Assembly: GCA_020650975.1 (NCBI GenBank)
Contig: JAIPMN010002102.1
Coordinates: 1-25,676, forward strand
DNA: 25,676 nucleotides
From: Apostichopus californicus
Taxonomy: Eukaryota > Echinodermata > Holothuroidea > Aspidochirotida > Stichopodidae
Direction: 5' to 3'
Shown in pieces: positions 11,093 through 20,649 of this stretch. Under the pieces are notes generated by a model. It was not told the origin of the DNA and did no database searches. It saw only the letters and a program-made list of their open reading frames with translations. Both the position numbers and the translations under genes were made by a program. The first letter of the stretch is position 1; each line of letters opens with the position of its first letter.

Positions 11093-11919
11093 TTAATGGT
11101 TCTAAGCAACGTCCTTCGTTCACCATGAGCTGTACTACGGTGATGAGGAATAGGATGCCTTCACCTCCCTCAGTATTTGAGAAATTGGTCAGCTGCTGAG
11201 GTACCCTCCCATCCGTCAAAGGTTCGTTAACTGGTGGTCCCAACAGCAGTTATGAGTGTGACGATGACACTCGTTCCCCGTAATTCTCTGATGTCTCATT
11301 GAAAAGAGAAAGCTTATTTATTTATAGCCTGTGTTTAATCACGATCATCAAACAGATGGGAGCTTCTCTCGGCTTCCTAACCCTTGGGAAATACTACTGA
11401 ACTAGACGGTAAGACATTTGTAAAGGAAATCCACAACAGATACCACATCAACAATATAGAAATGTTGTATATTTCATGGATAGAGTTAACCTTATAAGTT
11501 ATAACTAAGTGAAAGCAAAAGTAAAATGGTAAGATTTGCATTGTAATTACACCGACTACATTCATTCTGCGTTGTAAAAAACGAGATAATGCATTTGAGG
11601 TTGTCTTTCACAAAGATAATAAGACCTTTGTGGTGAAATGAAAGACATCAGCATTGTCTAACAGGAAAAATATGGCCATAACTTTCATGTCATCCCCACA
11701 TGGTAATTGTTTGTTCTAAATATCAATCTTAGACTGCTCGCTAGGCTTCGTCGAGAAAAATTTTCCCTTCAATTGTGAACAGAGACCTTTAAAGGTCAAA
11801 TGAACGAAAGGCAAGCCAGTACATCCTTAACGAGAAAAAGAAAACTGTGGCAAATTCCAAAAACAAAGTAAAACAAAACAAACAGAAACAAAAGCTTGCA
11901 TAAACACAGGGCGTGGTAA

Positions 11920-12345
11920 ACCTGTGGTTTTGGAACAAATTTCACAGGTGAAACCACTTGCTTGCATGTGTTTTCACTTTTGTCTGGAAAATGTGTGAAA
12001 AACCTGTGGCCTCTGACACACGTTACAAAGCCTGATAATATGTGTTTACAACCTGTGGAAAACCTGTTACAATCCAACTCAACGGAAATAAAAAATGTAT
12101 ATATATCTTTGAACATTCTGTGTCACACGAAATTTGTTTCCTAGAGTTAGCATTTTCACGTATCAGATTTCTTGCTACAGGTTGTCACAGATTCAACCTG
12201 CATTCTAGGATTTCCACACATTTTCCTCAAAAAACCTGTGACAATATGTGACAAAGCATGAAAACTTGCAAATGTGTGTCATAATCACAAATTTTCATGC
12301 AAAATCCCTTGGGTTTTCAGGGTTAATCACAGGTTTTCACCTGTT
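11920..12345. repeat. Block rich in ACCTGTG / CACAGGT words
   Basis: Within about 430 bp, roughly ten copies of ACCTGT(G) or its complement CACAGGT/ACAGGT occur in both orientations (for example near 11920, 11943, 12002, 12051, 12062, 12178, 12234, 12329 and 12339). They are mixed with TGTGTGAAAA and GTCACA words. Spacing is irregular, so it is not a tandem repeat. It may be a degenerate dispersed element. Clean termini were not found. Confidence 0.5.
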
Positions 12346-12516
12346 TTTTGGGGAGGAACATGTCCCCCAGGTTTTTTTCGTAGGGGTTGCTTATTCAGTT
12401 TCTGAGGGAAAGCTTGGCTTTCACTGAGTAATTAATAAGATAATCTGTCACACTGCTGCACAAATATGAAGCAACTTTATACAAAGTAAGGATGAAACCC
12501 AGTTTGTTTTCTTTGG

Positions 12517-12697
12517 AGGTCAAAAGAGGTCAACTGAGGTCAAAGCCTGCAAATATTGTAAACAAGAATGAATAATCTGCAAAAGGATAGATTGGCATAA
12601 ACTTCAACTGTTGTATGTAAGATATGCACATTAGTGAGTACAATGACCTTATAGAAATTGGTGGAGGTCAAAGTTCACTTGAGGTCAACAGAGGTCA
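12517..12697 (+). promoter_or_regulatory. AGGTCA half-site clusters at 10-bp spacing
   Basis: AGGTCA occurs at 12517, 12527 and 12537, then at 12665, 12682 and 12692, with AGTTCA at 12672. Adjacent sites are separated by four bases in most cases (DR4 arrangement), and 12665/12672 form a DR1 arrangement. AGGTCA direct repeats are the binding half-sites of RXR-partnered nuclear receptors. The cluster is in intron 2 of the TAPP-like gene. It could equally be the remnant of a short tandem repeat or transposon, so regulatory function is only a possibility. Confidence 0.35.
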
Positions 12698-12965
12698 GGG
12701 TCTGAAAACCTTGCAGGCATTCGAACATCTGTTGAATACAGATTGAAATGAACTTCATAGTGGAGAGCGAGGACCAGATCATTGTTGATCACTTAAAAAA
12801 TCTACAGAATATTTAACAAATTGTGAGGCTTTGTGTCTCCTTAAACTTTGACCCCGTCCGTAAACCAGGGTCTGATTTGAAGGGCCATCCTCCACATTTA
12901 AACCGTGACATATTTCAGGAAACGTAGCTTTACTTAACGAACCTTTCTTTTTCTTTCTTTAACAG

Positions 12966-13030
12966 GACAAAGTCCCCATTAGGACCATAGCACTTTCAGA
13001 AATATCGAATTGTAAGGTCTCAGGACAATG
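12966..13030 (+). CDS. PLEKHA1/2: TAPP-like PH protein, exon with central PH strands
   Basis: The exon is 65 nt, entering in phase 0 and leaving after two bases of a codon. It follows a long pyrimidine tract and AACAG and is followed by GTAAGG. It encodes DKVPIRTIALSEISNCKVSG plus Q and a split Trp codon (TG|G). This corresponds to the middle beta strands of the PH fold and matches TAPP1 in layout (a P-[LI]-R-x-I-x-L motif after the KSE turn). Its uneven length is compensated exactly by the 64-nt next exon, which supports both boundaries. Confidence 0.88.
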
Positions 13031-14472
13031 GTAAGGACTATTCCAAGTTCTGATTCAGTTATTATGATTCATATATCAGAAAAGATCCTGATTTTTTTTG
13101 TTGGACAAAAAAATATTTCACTGCTTCTTTCAACATGTATGTTAAATTCTTGAACAGTTTCTGTTTTTTACCTTTACTTACAGTGACATTTCAAGAAAAA
13201 ATAGACTGAATTGTCTCAAAATGTTCCTACTTTGCCAAAATCTAGGCTTGTGTGAATTGACGTGTGGACGTGATTCTTGGGGGGGAGGGGTTTTCCCTCC
13301 ATTTATTTATAAGTTCTATATAAAAAATTAATAAGCCTTTTCTGTTTAATAAATATAGAAAGGATATTTGAAAATTGACATTGTAACTTTACCCAAACCA
13401 AGCTTATGAAAGGAACAATAGACTACCTAGACAAATTTGAATAACTGGAGAAGGCAAGAAACAATTCCACATCAGCGCCCATATTTTTCTTCTCTGAGAA
13501 AGTCTTCTTAAATAATTATAGCAAACTTGAACTTAACGAAGAATTCATTTATTCAAAGCTCAGTGCTGTTTTGCTTACTTTCATAAATGTAATATTTTAA
13601 TATTTGTAATATCAAAAATGTTGTAGGAATGTCTACTTCCTTTCCCCAAACCCAACAAAAATGTATTGCTTTGAAAAGAAAAATTGGCTAAGTTCCATAA
13701 AAAATTCAAATTTTTCAACTTCAAAAATGAAACTGGCAGTGTAGCTGCATTCCAAAAACATAATGTTTCCAGACTTTGTACTTGAACTTTAAAAGTTTGT
13801 TTTTTGGCCGTAGAGGCTGTAATAAAATTCTGTGATTCTTGGTTTTGCTGTATTCAAGTTACCGTGACTTCTGATGAAGCACAAAAATGATTAAAGGACT
13901 AAGTCTGAGGTAGGACTTGATAGTACTGTTTATTATATGGTTTTGTATCCCCGAGGTCAATATTTCTGATCACAATTCTAAAGTCTTATGAAAACAAGTC
14001 AATATTTTAAGTTCTTCATGTGGACAAGTTGCTGCTTGAAGCAGATAAGTATCATTGCGGACTTTCTGCTTACTCTTCGGTTCTACTGTTCATTTTGACG
14101 AATATTTGGCCTTAAAGCACATAGTAAACTAAGACATATTTGACTTTAACGTAAACTTAAATCACAATGTTTGAATGGTAGTTAACGAGTGTTTGCATAC
14201 TACACTGTTGTACATCTTGAAATGAACATACTGGTAGTCTCACAAAGTTCTATCAAAGTTTTATCAAAAAACCTCTTTTCTCTCCGCACAATGTTTCAAG
14301 TTCATTTTCTTACTGACAAAGCCACGGAGTAACCAGATCATTAGAGGTATGTTCTGATTAATTAATAGCCAGTCACTATCAGGAAGAAGAAAATGAAAAC
14401 TGTGGAAGTAAAAGTACGACTTTACAGAAACAAAGAGACGACTAAAAGTCACTTTCCGTTTTTCTCCCGCAG
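13031..14472 (+). other. Intron 3 of the TAPP-like gene
   Basis: The intron is 1442 bp, with GTAAGG donor and a CTCCCGCAG acceptor. It is AT-rich with a G run at about 13279-13290. I see no gene, RNA or recognisable transposon. Confidence 0.75.
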
Positions 14473-14536
14473 GTCTGCTCTTCAAAGAGACAACCTATTT
14501 GAAATCAATTGTTTTGCTAGAACATTTTTTGTACAG
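14473..14536 (+). CDS. PLEKHA1/2: TAPP-like PH protein, exon with RDNLFEI motif
   Basis: The exon is 64 nt. It completes the split Trp codon and then encodes SALQRDNLFEINCFARTFFV-Q, ending in phase 0 at the strong donor GTAAGA. The acceptor is TTTCTCCCGCAG. The segment RDNLFEI...RTF[FY]VQA is a hallmark of the TAPP C-terminal PH domain (strands beta5-beta7). The substitutions here are conservative at the hydrophobic core. Length and phase fit exactly between the neighbouring exons. Confidence 0.9.
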
Positions 14537-15712
14537 GTAAGATCATCTAGTCCATAGCTCATATTTTTTCCCCGTCTTATTTTAGAAGTTTATCCATTCT
14601 AATGTCTATTGTTTGAGGCAGAAATATCTGATGTTGATATTCCATACTCTAGGTGAAAATATAGAGTCAAGCACAGTTCATGTCTCCGTGTATGTAAACT
14701 CAAATTCAGTTTGTTCACTGTTGAATATGTTAAACTTTCATGGTCACGATTTTAGGCCAAATCTGCTCTAGCTTCTTGTCCAAATCGATAATTCGTATCT
14801 CTTAAACTTAGAAATTGGAATCTCTCTACCGAAAGATATAGTTTTCTTGCTAATGAATACATTTTCAAACTTTGGATTCAAAAACTGTCAAATTGCTGTT
14901 TACATGATTCCTATTAAGTTGGACTTTGGATTATAATGCTATAATGTTCTCCTCTCTACCTTTCTAGTCAATAAAAATAATAATTTTTTGCTCTGCCTTA
15001 TCATTACGAATTGAACTTCTCGTCAGTGAACTCAAAACTGTAGTCAGTAAAGTCTGTTCTGTAAATGAACTTGCAAATTGTTGCCTAGCCTCAACCTCCC
15101 CCTTCCCCTCCCTCACTCATCCCCTCCCCTACCAACCCACCCTCTGGCCTCCCCCCATTGCCTATAGCCCCCTTACAATTAACAGACAGAATGCTACCAT
15201 TTCCAAATTTTTGAACATTTGGTAGGCATATTCGACACAGTCAAACCTAACCTCCCTCCCTCCCCCCTCCCATGCCCACCCTTTCCTGCAAATCTCAGAC
15301 AAAGTAATAACACCCATATGGCAGACATATTCAGCACCCTCAAATGTACCCTCCCTCCTTTACCCTCCCCTGCCCACGCCCTTCAACAAATCTCAGACAG
15401 AGTAATAACACCCATATGGCAGTAATATTCCGCACCCTCAAACGTACCCTCCTCTCCTTTACCCTCCCCTAAGACAGAGTAATAACACCCATATGGCAGT
15501 CATATTCTGCACCCTCAAATGTACCCGCCCTCCTTTACCCTCCCCTGCCCACCCCCTTCGACAAGTCTCAGACAGAGTAATAACACCCATATGGCAGTCA
15601 TATTCCGCACCCTCAAACGTACCGTCCCTCCTTTACCCTCCCCTGCCCCCCCCCCTTTCAACAAATCTCAGTGATGAGCATTTCCAAATTTTCTTTCCAT
15701 CCATTTGGGCAG
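14537..15712 (+). other. Intron 4 of the TAPP-like gene
   Basis: The intron is 1176 bp. The first half is plain AT-rich sequence. From about 15090 on the plus strand becomes strongly C/T-rich and then turns into a roughly 97-bp minisatellite that ends 44 bp before the acceptor TTTGGGCAG. Confidence 0.8.
15296..15668. repeat. ~97-bp pyrimidine-rich minisatellite in intron 4
   Basis: Four units start at CAGACA(A/G)AGTAATAACA near 15296, 15394, 15472 and 15569, giving periods of 98, 78, 97 and 100 bp. The 78-bp unit lacks the CCCACGCCCTTCAACAAATCT end. A degenerate fifth unit lies just upstream (about 15216-15295). Each unit contains CACCCATATGGCAG, GCACCCTCAAA and a C-rich run such as TTTACCCTCCCCTG. 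A 181-codon frame crosses the array because the 97-bp repeat is poor in stops. It is not called a gene. Confidence 0.93.
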
Positions 15713-15799
15713 GCATATACACCAGAGGAAATGCAGGCCTGGGTGTCGGCAATAACCAGCAGGATCGTCCACGATACAGAGGGAAATTCCAAATCAGAA
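15713..15799 (+). CDS. PLEKHA1/2: TAPP-like PH protein, exon with PH C-terminal helix
   Basis: The exon is 87 nt, phase 0. It encodes AYTPEEMQAWVSAITSRIV and then a polar tail HDTEGNSKSE. This is the amphipathic C-terminal helix of the PH domain, with the invariant Trp (in MQAWV) present; vertebrate TAPP1 has the very similar EEMHSWI. The acceptor is TTTGGGCAG. A consensus donor GTGAGT follows at 15800. If that donor is ignored, the frame continues for 16 codons to TAG at 15848-15850. With the four upstream exons it gives 165 codons and one complete PH domain. Confidence 0.88.
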
Positions 15800-15850
15800 G
15801 TGAGTCCAGACTCACCCGGTTGTGGTTCTCGACTTGTAACACTGGTGTAG
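15800..15850 (+). CDS. Possible read-through C-terminus of the TAPP-like protein
   Basis: Continuing in frame past the donor, the sequence encodes VSPDSPGCGSRLVTLV and then TAG. The last residues T-L-V have the form of a class I PDZ-domain ligand (S/T-x-hydrophobic). TAPP1 is known to end in a PDZ-binding motif that contacts MUPP1-type scaffolds, so this may be a genuine retained-intron end. Nearby AATAAA sites are at 16387-16392 and 16728-16733. It could also be chance intron sequence. Confidence 0.35.
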   Translation: MSPDSPGCGSRLVTLV

Positions 15851-16756
15851 TCATTCTGTGCCCCTCCTTCTCCTTCTTCTGCATGCCATTGCCTGCCACT
15901 AACATCAGAATAGTTTATACTATCAATCAATCTTCGGGTTTTTGTATAATCAAACAGGACAAAAAAAAGGAAAAAGCAAGAACTTTCAACAAACAGTTAA
16001 CGATGCGTACAGACATACCTTGTTTTCTTTCTCGATAAATCTGTCCAAAATGAGAGACGATGTTATTATTTTGATTCTTGTAGGAACTTTTCCTTCTTAT
16101 CCGTGCGCAGAGTCCGAGCAACTTGACCTCCTTTTGTTGAACGTTAATGGACATTAATTAAAAAAACGGACTCACCTACCTACTAGTGCATGACTAACAG
16201 CTATCCAGGATTAACATTATCATCATGGTCTTGTTCTTTACTTTATTAAGTACTTCATTCATTGTTACTTTATTTTTATCATTCTTCTTTCTTTTTTTTT
16301 GACTCATTTTGTTAATATATATTTTTGAAGAACCTATTCTTGGCATAGTTTTGTGATTTTATTCAATGAATCTGCTTTTGTTTGAAAATAAATTATATTC
16401 AGTTGAATAATGAATGGCCAATAATCATCACTAGTCCACATATAACAAGTGTTAAATATTTCAACATATGATGATATAGTTTTTTCATCAAGTGTCGAAG
16501 TATTTTTCTGCGAGAGATCAGTTTGGTGTGTTTACTAATATTGATGGGATATACTACTTTAAATATGCAAGATTCAGAAGTGAATCTCAACAACTTTGTA
16601 TTAACTGTCCCCTGTGGAAAAGATGATATTTTTGTTAGTTTTATTCCTTGCTTAAGGCAAATCTTAAGGAATCTGTGTGATGATGATCACAAAATCCCAT
16701 AGACACTGCATGACATCATTATCACCAAATAAAAAAAAAAAAAAATTTGTAATTTA

Positions 16757-16957
16757 TTGTAAACGTGTCACTTGAGGCCATAGAGACTTAATGTTTTAAC
16801 TTTTGAGTTTTTTGTCCATCTGAGGAACTGACCTCATGACCTGCATATTAGACTAAGTATTCAGTCACTTTCATGAATGAACCTGACTTGTTTAAAGGGT
16901 CGTTTCTCGAAATTAAAAGTTATAATACAGCCTGGACTGGTAGCAGTGTGTTTAGAT
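16757..16957. repeat. Dispersed repeat, copy A (interrupted)
   Basis: It aligns over about 200 bp with 25065-25275: TGTAAA(C)GTGT.ACTTG, CATCTGAGGAACTGA, TTAGACT, CAGTCACTTT, TTTCT.(A)AAATT and ACA(G/A)CCTGGA followed by GGTAGCAGTGT. By eye the copies are diverged but clearly related. Copy A is cut at 16957 by the hAT element and appears to resume with GGTCTACAAC after 17331, where copy B has GTGTCTACACCC. On the minus strand the related copy B has a weak tRNA A-box-like word, so a SINE origin is possible. Confidence 0.7.
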
Positions 16958-17323
16958 CAGGGGTGGGCAACCTTTTTGAATGGATGGGCCAGATATAAAG
17001 AGTGAAAAATTGACTGGGCCGCACCTAACCAAACGACCTGCTGTTGATTTCAAACCTTTGATTCCGAGGGCTTTCAAGCAATGGATGTGTACTTAATCTG
17101 TATTCACAAAAACATAATGTCAATACAGTACAGTTGATAATTAATCGGGAAAATAGGCCTACCTGACAGCATCATTAGTGTCGATAAATTCTAAGCAGCT
17201 AGCTCGTTTTTGTGATGATGTAAAATAGATTGATTTTCTTTCTTTTTCTTGAGCCATCTCACGGGCCGCAAAAAGCACTGGCAAGCCGCATGTGGCTCAC
17301 GGGCCGTAGGTTGCCCACCCCAG
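16958..17323. mobile_element. Non-autonomous hAT element with 8-bp target duplication
   Basis: The element begins CAGGGGTGGGCAACCTTTTT, a very common hAT terminus, and ends with GGTTGCCCACCCCAG, the inverted counterpart with one terminal change. The 8-mer GTTTAGAT flanks it exactly at 16950-16957 and 17324-17331. Both ends carry the GGGCCG/GGGCCAGAT words typical of this group. It is 366 bp with no transposase. It is inserted into an older dispersed repeat, so it is the younger of the two. Confidence 0.92.
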
Positions 17324-17642
17324 GTTTAGATGGTCTACAACATATCAACAATTTTTTTTTGTGCCTGAATCCACCATTTAATTGGTGCTGGATGGGGGTG
17401 GGGGGGGGTTGACACATCAGGCATTCCTTGAAAAATTTGTGTGCCTCCCAAGATGAGGCTTGTTCCCCCGTGGCCTGATAAAGAACAATGCATAGGTGAA
17501 GGAAGTTTTAAATTCATTTATGGCAACATAACTTTGAAAAATTGAATTTGATTTTGTGATTAGTCATCTCGTCATGTGCTTCCTTTTTGTCAAGTAAATC
17601 CGATGTGATTCTCTTAAAAATTGTTTCAGAAATTTCATTCAC

Positions 17643-17745
17643 CTGTAATCACAGCTTCGGGGTCATCTAACATTTTCTTTTTCTTCTCTCCTGGTTCAGG
17701 GTCTTTGGGTAAACGTGGAATATGTCTGTTTTGTTTTTTTGCCAT
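17643..17745 (-). CDS. Weak candidate first coding exon, minus strand
   Basis: The first ATG after an in-frame stop opens a frame starting MAKKQNRHIP and containing KDPEPGEKKKKMLDDPEAV. It ends after 34 codons plus one base at ACAG|GTGAAT, a possible splice donor. The charged, Pro/Lys/Asp-rich composition is unlike the Phe/Ile-rich chance frames around it. I do not recognise the protein, found no following exon and the donor is only moderate. It may be a chance frame or a pseudogene fragment. Confidence 0.2.
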
Positions 17746-17855
17746 ATCAAGCCACCTTTAAATTGTTACAAACAATACAACCAAAACACAAAATCAAATT
17801 TTGTAACATCAAACATCTCGTTTTATGTTCATTAATGTTAACAAGTTTCTAGTGA

Positions 17856-18043
17856 TCTACTTATCAAGTGTCTACTTATCCCCTTACATCTATCTATTTG
17901 TGTTCACCATGCTCATTAACCTGTCTGTATTCTGTGCGTGTTTTTGTCCCTTCTGTTACTGTTACTTGTCATTTAGCCTTTGAAGAAAATCCTGCTAGGA
18001 TCGAAACGTCAGGCCAACTTACTTATACACAAGTTTCTAGTGA
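17856..18043 (+). mobile_element. Short Penelope-like insert with hammerhead-like end
   Basis: ACAAGTTTCTAGTGA (15 bp) occurs exactly at 17841-17855 and 18029-18043, as expected for a target duplication. The 173 bp between includes, near its right end, TTTGAAGA, then the 5-bp stem ATCCT-GCT-AGGAT, then CGAAACGTC. This order (CUGANGA, stem II, GAAA, GUC) is the layout of the minimal hammerhead ribozymes known from Penelope-like retroelement ends. Here the first core base is T instead of C, so self-cleavage is probably lost. The insert is too short to encode a reverse transcriptase. The Penelope assignment is an inference. Confidence 0.5.
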
Positions 18044-18856
18044 GTGTAACTCTTCTGGTGGATCGTGTTTGACGCCATTAATGTGTAAACTCTAGATCAG
18101 TGAAAAGAAACTTCCAACCTCTAACAGAATCAAATCTTTACTTATCCTGACCTGCACAGTCCTCCTCTGCAAGTCCTCCCTTCCAGAGTGTGCAGGCCGC
18201 CTATCATTTTATTTGGGTGTTTTTTATTTCTTTTTTCCTTTTTTTCACTCACAACTATGCATCCCTCACTTATGGCATCTGCATGTGATCATATTATGCA
18301 ATTTTTTTTCTCTCAGTGTTAGCATTCAGTGGAACCAGAAATAATATTGTCAGCAGTTTTCTGCACCAAAAAATGTCACAACAGAGGATTGAAATCTTCA
18401 CAAAATCTGTCATTTTCATGAAGAAACATTCAACATTTCTGTAAGACTTTAACCCTTGTGGTCGAAATAAAATTTAATATTTCGCCTACCCTGCATATAT
18501 AACGGCATCTTACCTGCTAATTACATCACTGCGGACAAAACAAGTCACTCGTGGAATTGTTTATGGGACATAAAGAGAGCACAATTTTTCCCGTACCGCA
18601 TCGCAAACATCTACGTAAAATGGGCAAACCATGCTATACGAGTGTGCAGTTTTTTTACACAGTAAACATACTATTTCTATGTGAGACAGAGTTTAGAGCG
18701 TTCAAGACTGCTGCACAAAATTTGGCACACTGAATTATTCACTGCATTACACTTTTGGACTATTAAACTTGATATTAATCATGTCCAGAAGTGAAAATAC
18801 AGTTTTGAAATTTGCAGCCATTAGCATTAAACTGTTTACCTTACAATATTATACAA

Positions 18857-18881
18857 TAATACATATATAATATATGTATTA
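18857..18881. repeat. Perfect 12-bp-arm AT palindrome
   Basis: TAATACATATAT, one central A, then its exact inverted complement. It sits in AT-rich intronic sequence. It may be a cruciform-prone site or an expanded TA repeat. No protein-binding role is evident. Confidence 0.8.
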
Positions 18882-20627
18882 CACAATTTCGTAGTCTGGA
18901 TTATGTCACTTCCTCATGCAGACGTCCCTTTCTTCAAACAAAAAGAGAAGGCGGTGGTTGTATATATCTGCACAAATAAACTGCAGGGACATATCTCAAC
19001 GCTTAATATTCTATTTACTGCCCTCTTGAAATAGTTAACCACTTGCAAATACATTTCCTCGACGATAAAAACCAAAAGTTACAAAAACTGACAAAAATGC
19101 GTGGGCAGAGTCTCCTAGAAGTCAGCAGAATTCTTTCCTGAACATTAGTCTAATGTTCCCTTTTATCCTGTCAAAAGTTGCTCTGGGAATCTGCGTAGGA
19201 GTTTTAGAAAGGTTGTAGAGATATCATCTCATTTCTGTTTTTTTTTATGATTGAATGTCAAGTATCATTTCCAAAACAAATGGGGAAAAAATGGCTAAAA
19301 TATTGATATGGATGCAAAATATTAAACTTCCTCATGTAAAGTGAAATGACCTTTCTTTTATCTCTCTCTTTACATTATTGATCCAGACAGGGATCTTAGG
19401 GGAAGGGGTAATATGTAGTTAGTAACACAATTTTAATTTTTTCATGGGAGGATGTTCCCAGAACCCTCCACTATACATGGCTTTAGGGCCACCCCCTTCC
19501 CTCTTATATAAAGTATTGGATCCATCCCTGCAACCTTTAGTAAAGACAAATGGGTGCTGCGTTTTGAGGAAATGTTCTCCTTGCTGGTGATCTTTCTTAA
19601 ATGCGAGCCGCCCTGACCAAAGCCATCCAACTCAACTCAACCGTCGTGGTCAGGTTTTAGATAGTCGTGAAGATCCATGGTTTTACAACTGAACCCCACC
19701 CCATCCCCACCCTGCCTAGCACACAACGACTGTTTGCTTTGAATGACCAGTTCTCTCTAAGGTCACCGCAAAATGACTTTCCTGTGATTTGGGTACATTT
19801 CTTAAAACTGTAGTCTAGTCGTAAACCTTCGCACACTGCTGATTGCCAGTGGGGGAAAACACTAACTGTTCAGTTATCAGTCATTCTGTGTTGGAACAAA
19901 CACCTAAACTGTCTTATCCTTGTACCTTGGCTTTATACAATATGCATTGCCTGCACACACACTTATTTAGGTCAGCTTTTTGGAATTTCTTTCTTGATGG
20001 GTTTTAAAGGGGGTGGGGATGGGGGTGGGGTTTGAAAGAAAGAAGTTGGCTTGATCAGTCAGTAAAAACAAAATCTTACATTCCATTCACAGTTTTTTCA
20101 GGGCCTCTTACACTGATTTTAGAAAAAGGGGGAAGTGTGGATTAATGATGGGTTGGGTTTGGAGGGGTGAGAGGGGTTCAGATGTAAACAATGAGATGTA
20201 AACATACTAAACAATGAGCTATTTACACTCACTTTTGCATGACAAAGGAAATACAATATGTAACCTTATACTTTGCACTGCTCCACTATTAAGTACTCTG
20301 GCACAGTTTGCACTTACTGACTCAAAAATTGCATATTTTGTCATATTTAATACAAATTTGAATATTATATGTACTTTTGAGGGGGGGATGGGGGGGGGGG
20401 TACGAGAAGTTATGCATACACCAAAGAATTAACTTGAAATCAATTCCAGTGTGTACAAGGTTTCATTTTGTGATCTAAAATGCAACACCTGTGGAGAAGA
20501 AAAAGATAATTTGCCTTGTGCTTTTTGAAATTCCCATCTTATTACCTTTTGCCTAGTATTAGATATGGTTGTTGCCAGGTTACTTTTGCCAACTGTATTC
20601 TCTGCTTGTGCATTCATTCATTCGGTT

Positions 20628-20649
20628 ATATCATCATCATCATCATCAA
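20628..20649. repeat. ATC trinucleotide microsatellite
   Basis: About seven ATC triplets in candidate intron 5. The frames that cross it gain a short run of Ser or Ile from the repeat. Confidence 0.85.

Larger units (their letters stand above)
10445..12965 (+). other. Intron 2 of the TAPP-like gene
   Basis: The intron is 2521 bp, with GTGAGT donor and a TTTCTTTCTTTAACAG acceptor. It contains the TTAA-flanked MITE (10729-11092), a CACAGGT/ACCTGTG-rich block (about 11920-12345) and the AGGTCA half-site clusters (12517-12697). The remaining stretches, including 11097-11919, show no gene. Confidence 0.8.

Noticed and set aside
11058-11243. Minus-strand 61-codon frame
   Set aside because: It starts inside the TTAA-flanked MITE boundary and has no recognised motif.
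15493-16038. 181-codon plus-strand frame
   Set aside because: It begins inside the intron-4 minisatellite and runs across the PH exon in a different frame; the PH frame has the recognisable domain.
16668-16690. TGTGAT...ATCACA inverted repeat resembling a bacterial CRP site
   Set aside because: The surrounding DNA is animal; the match is a short GATGAT-type repeat.
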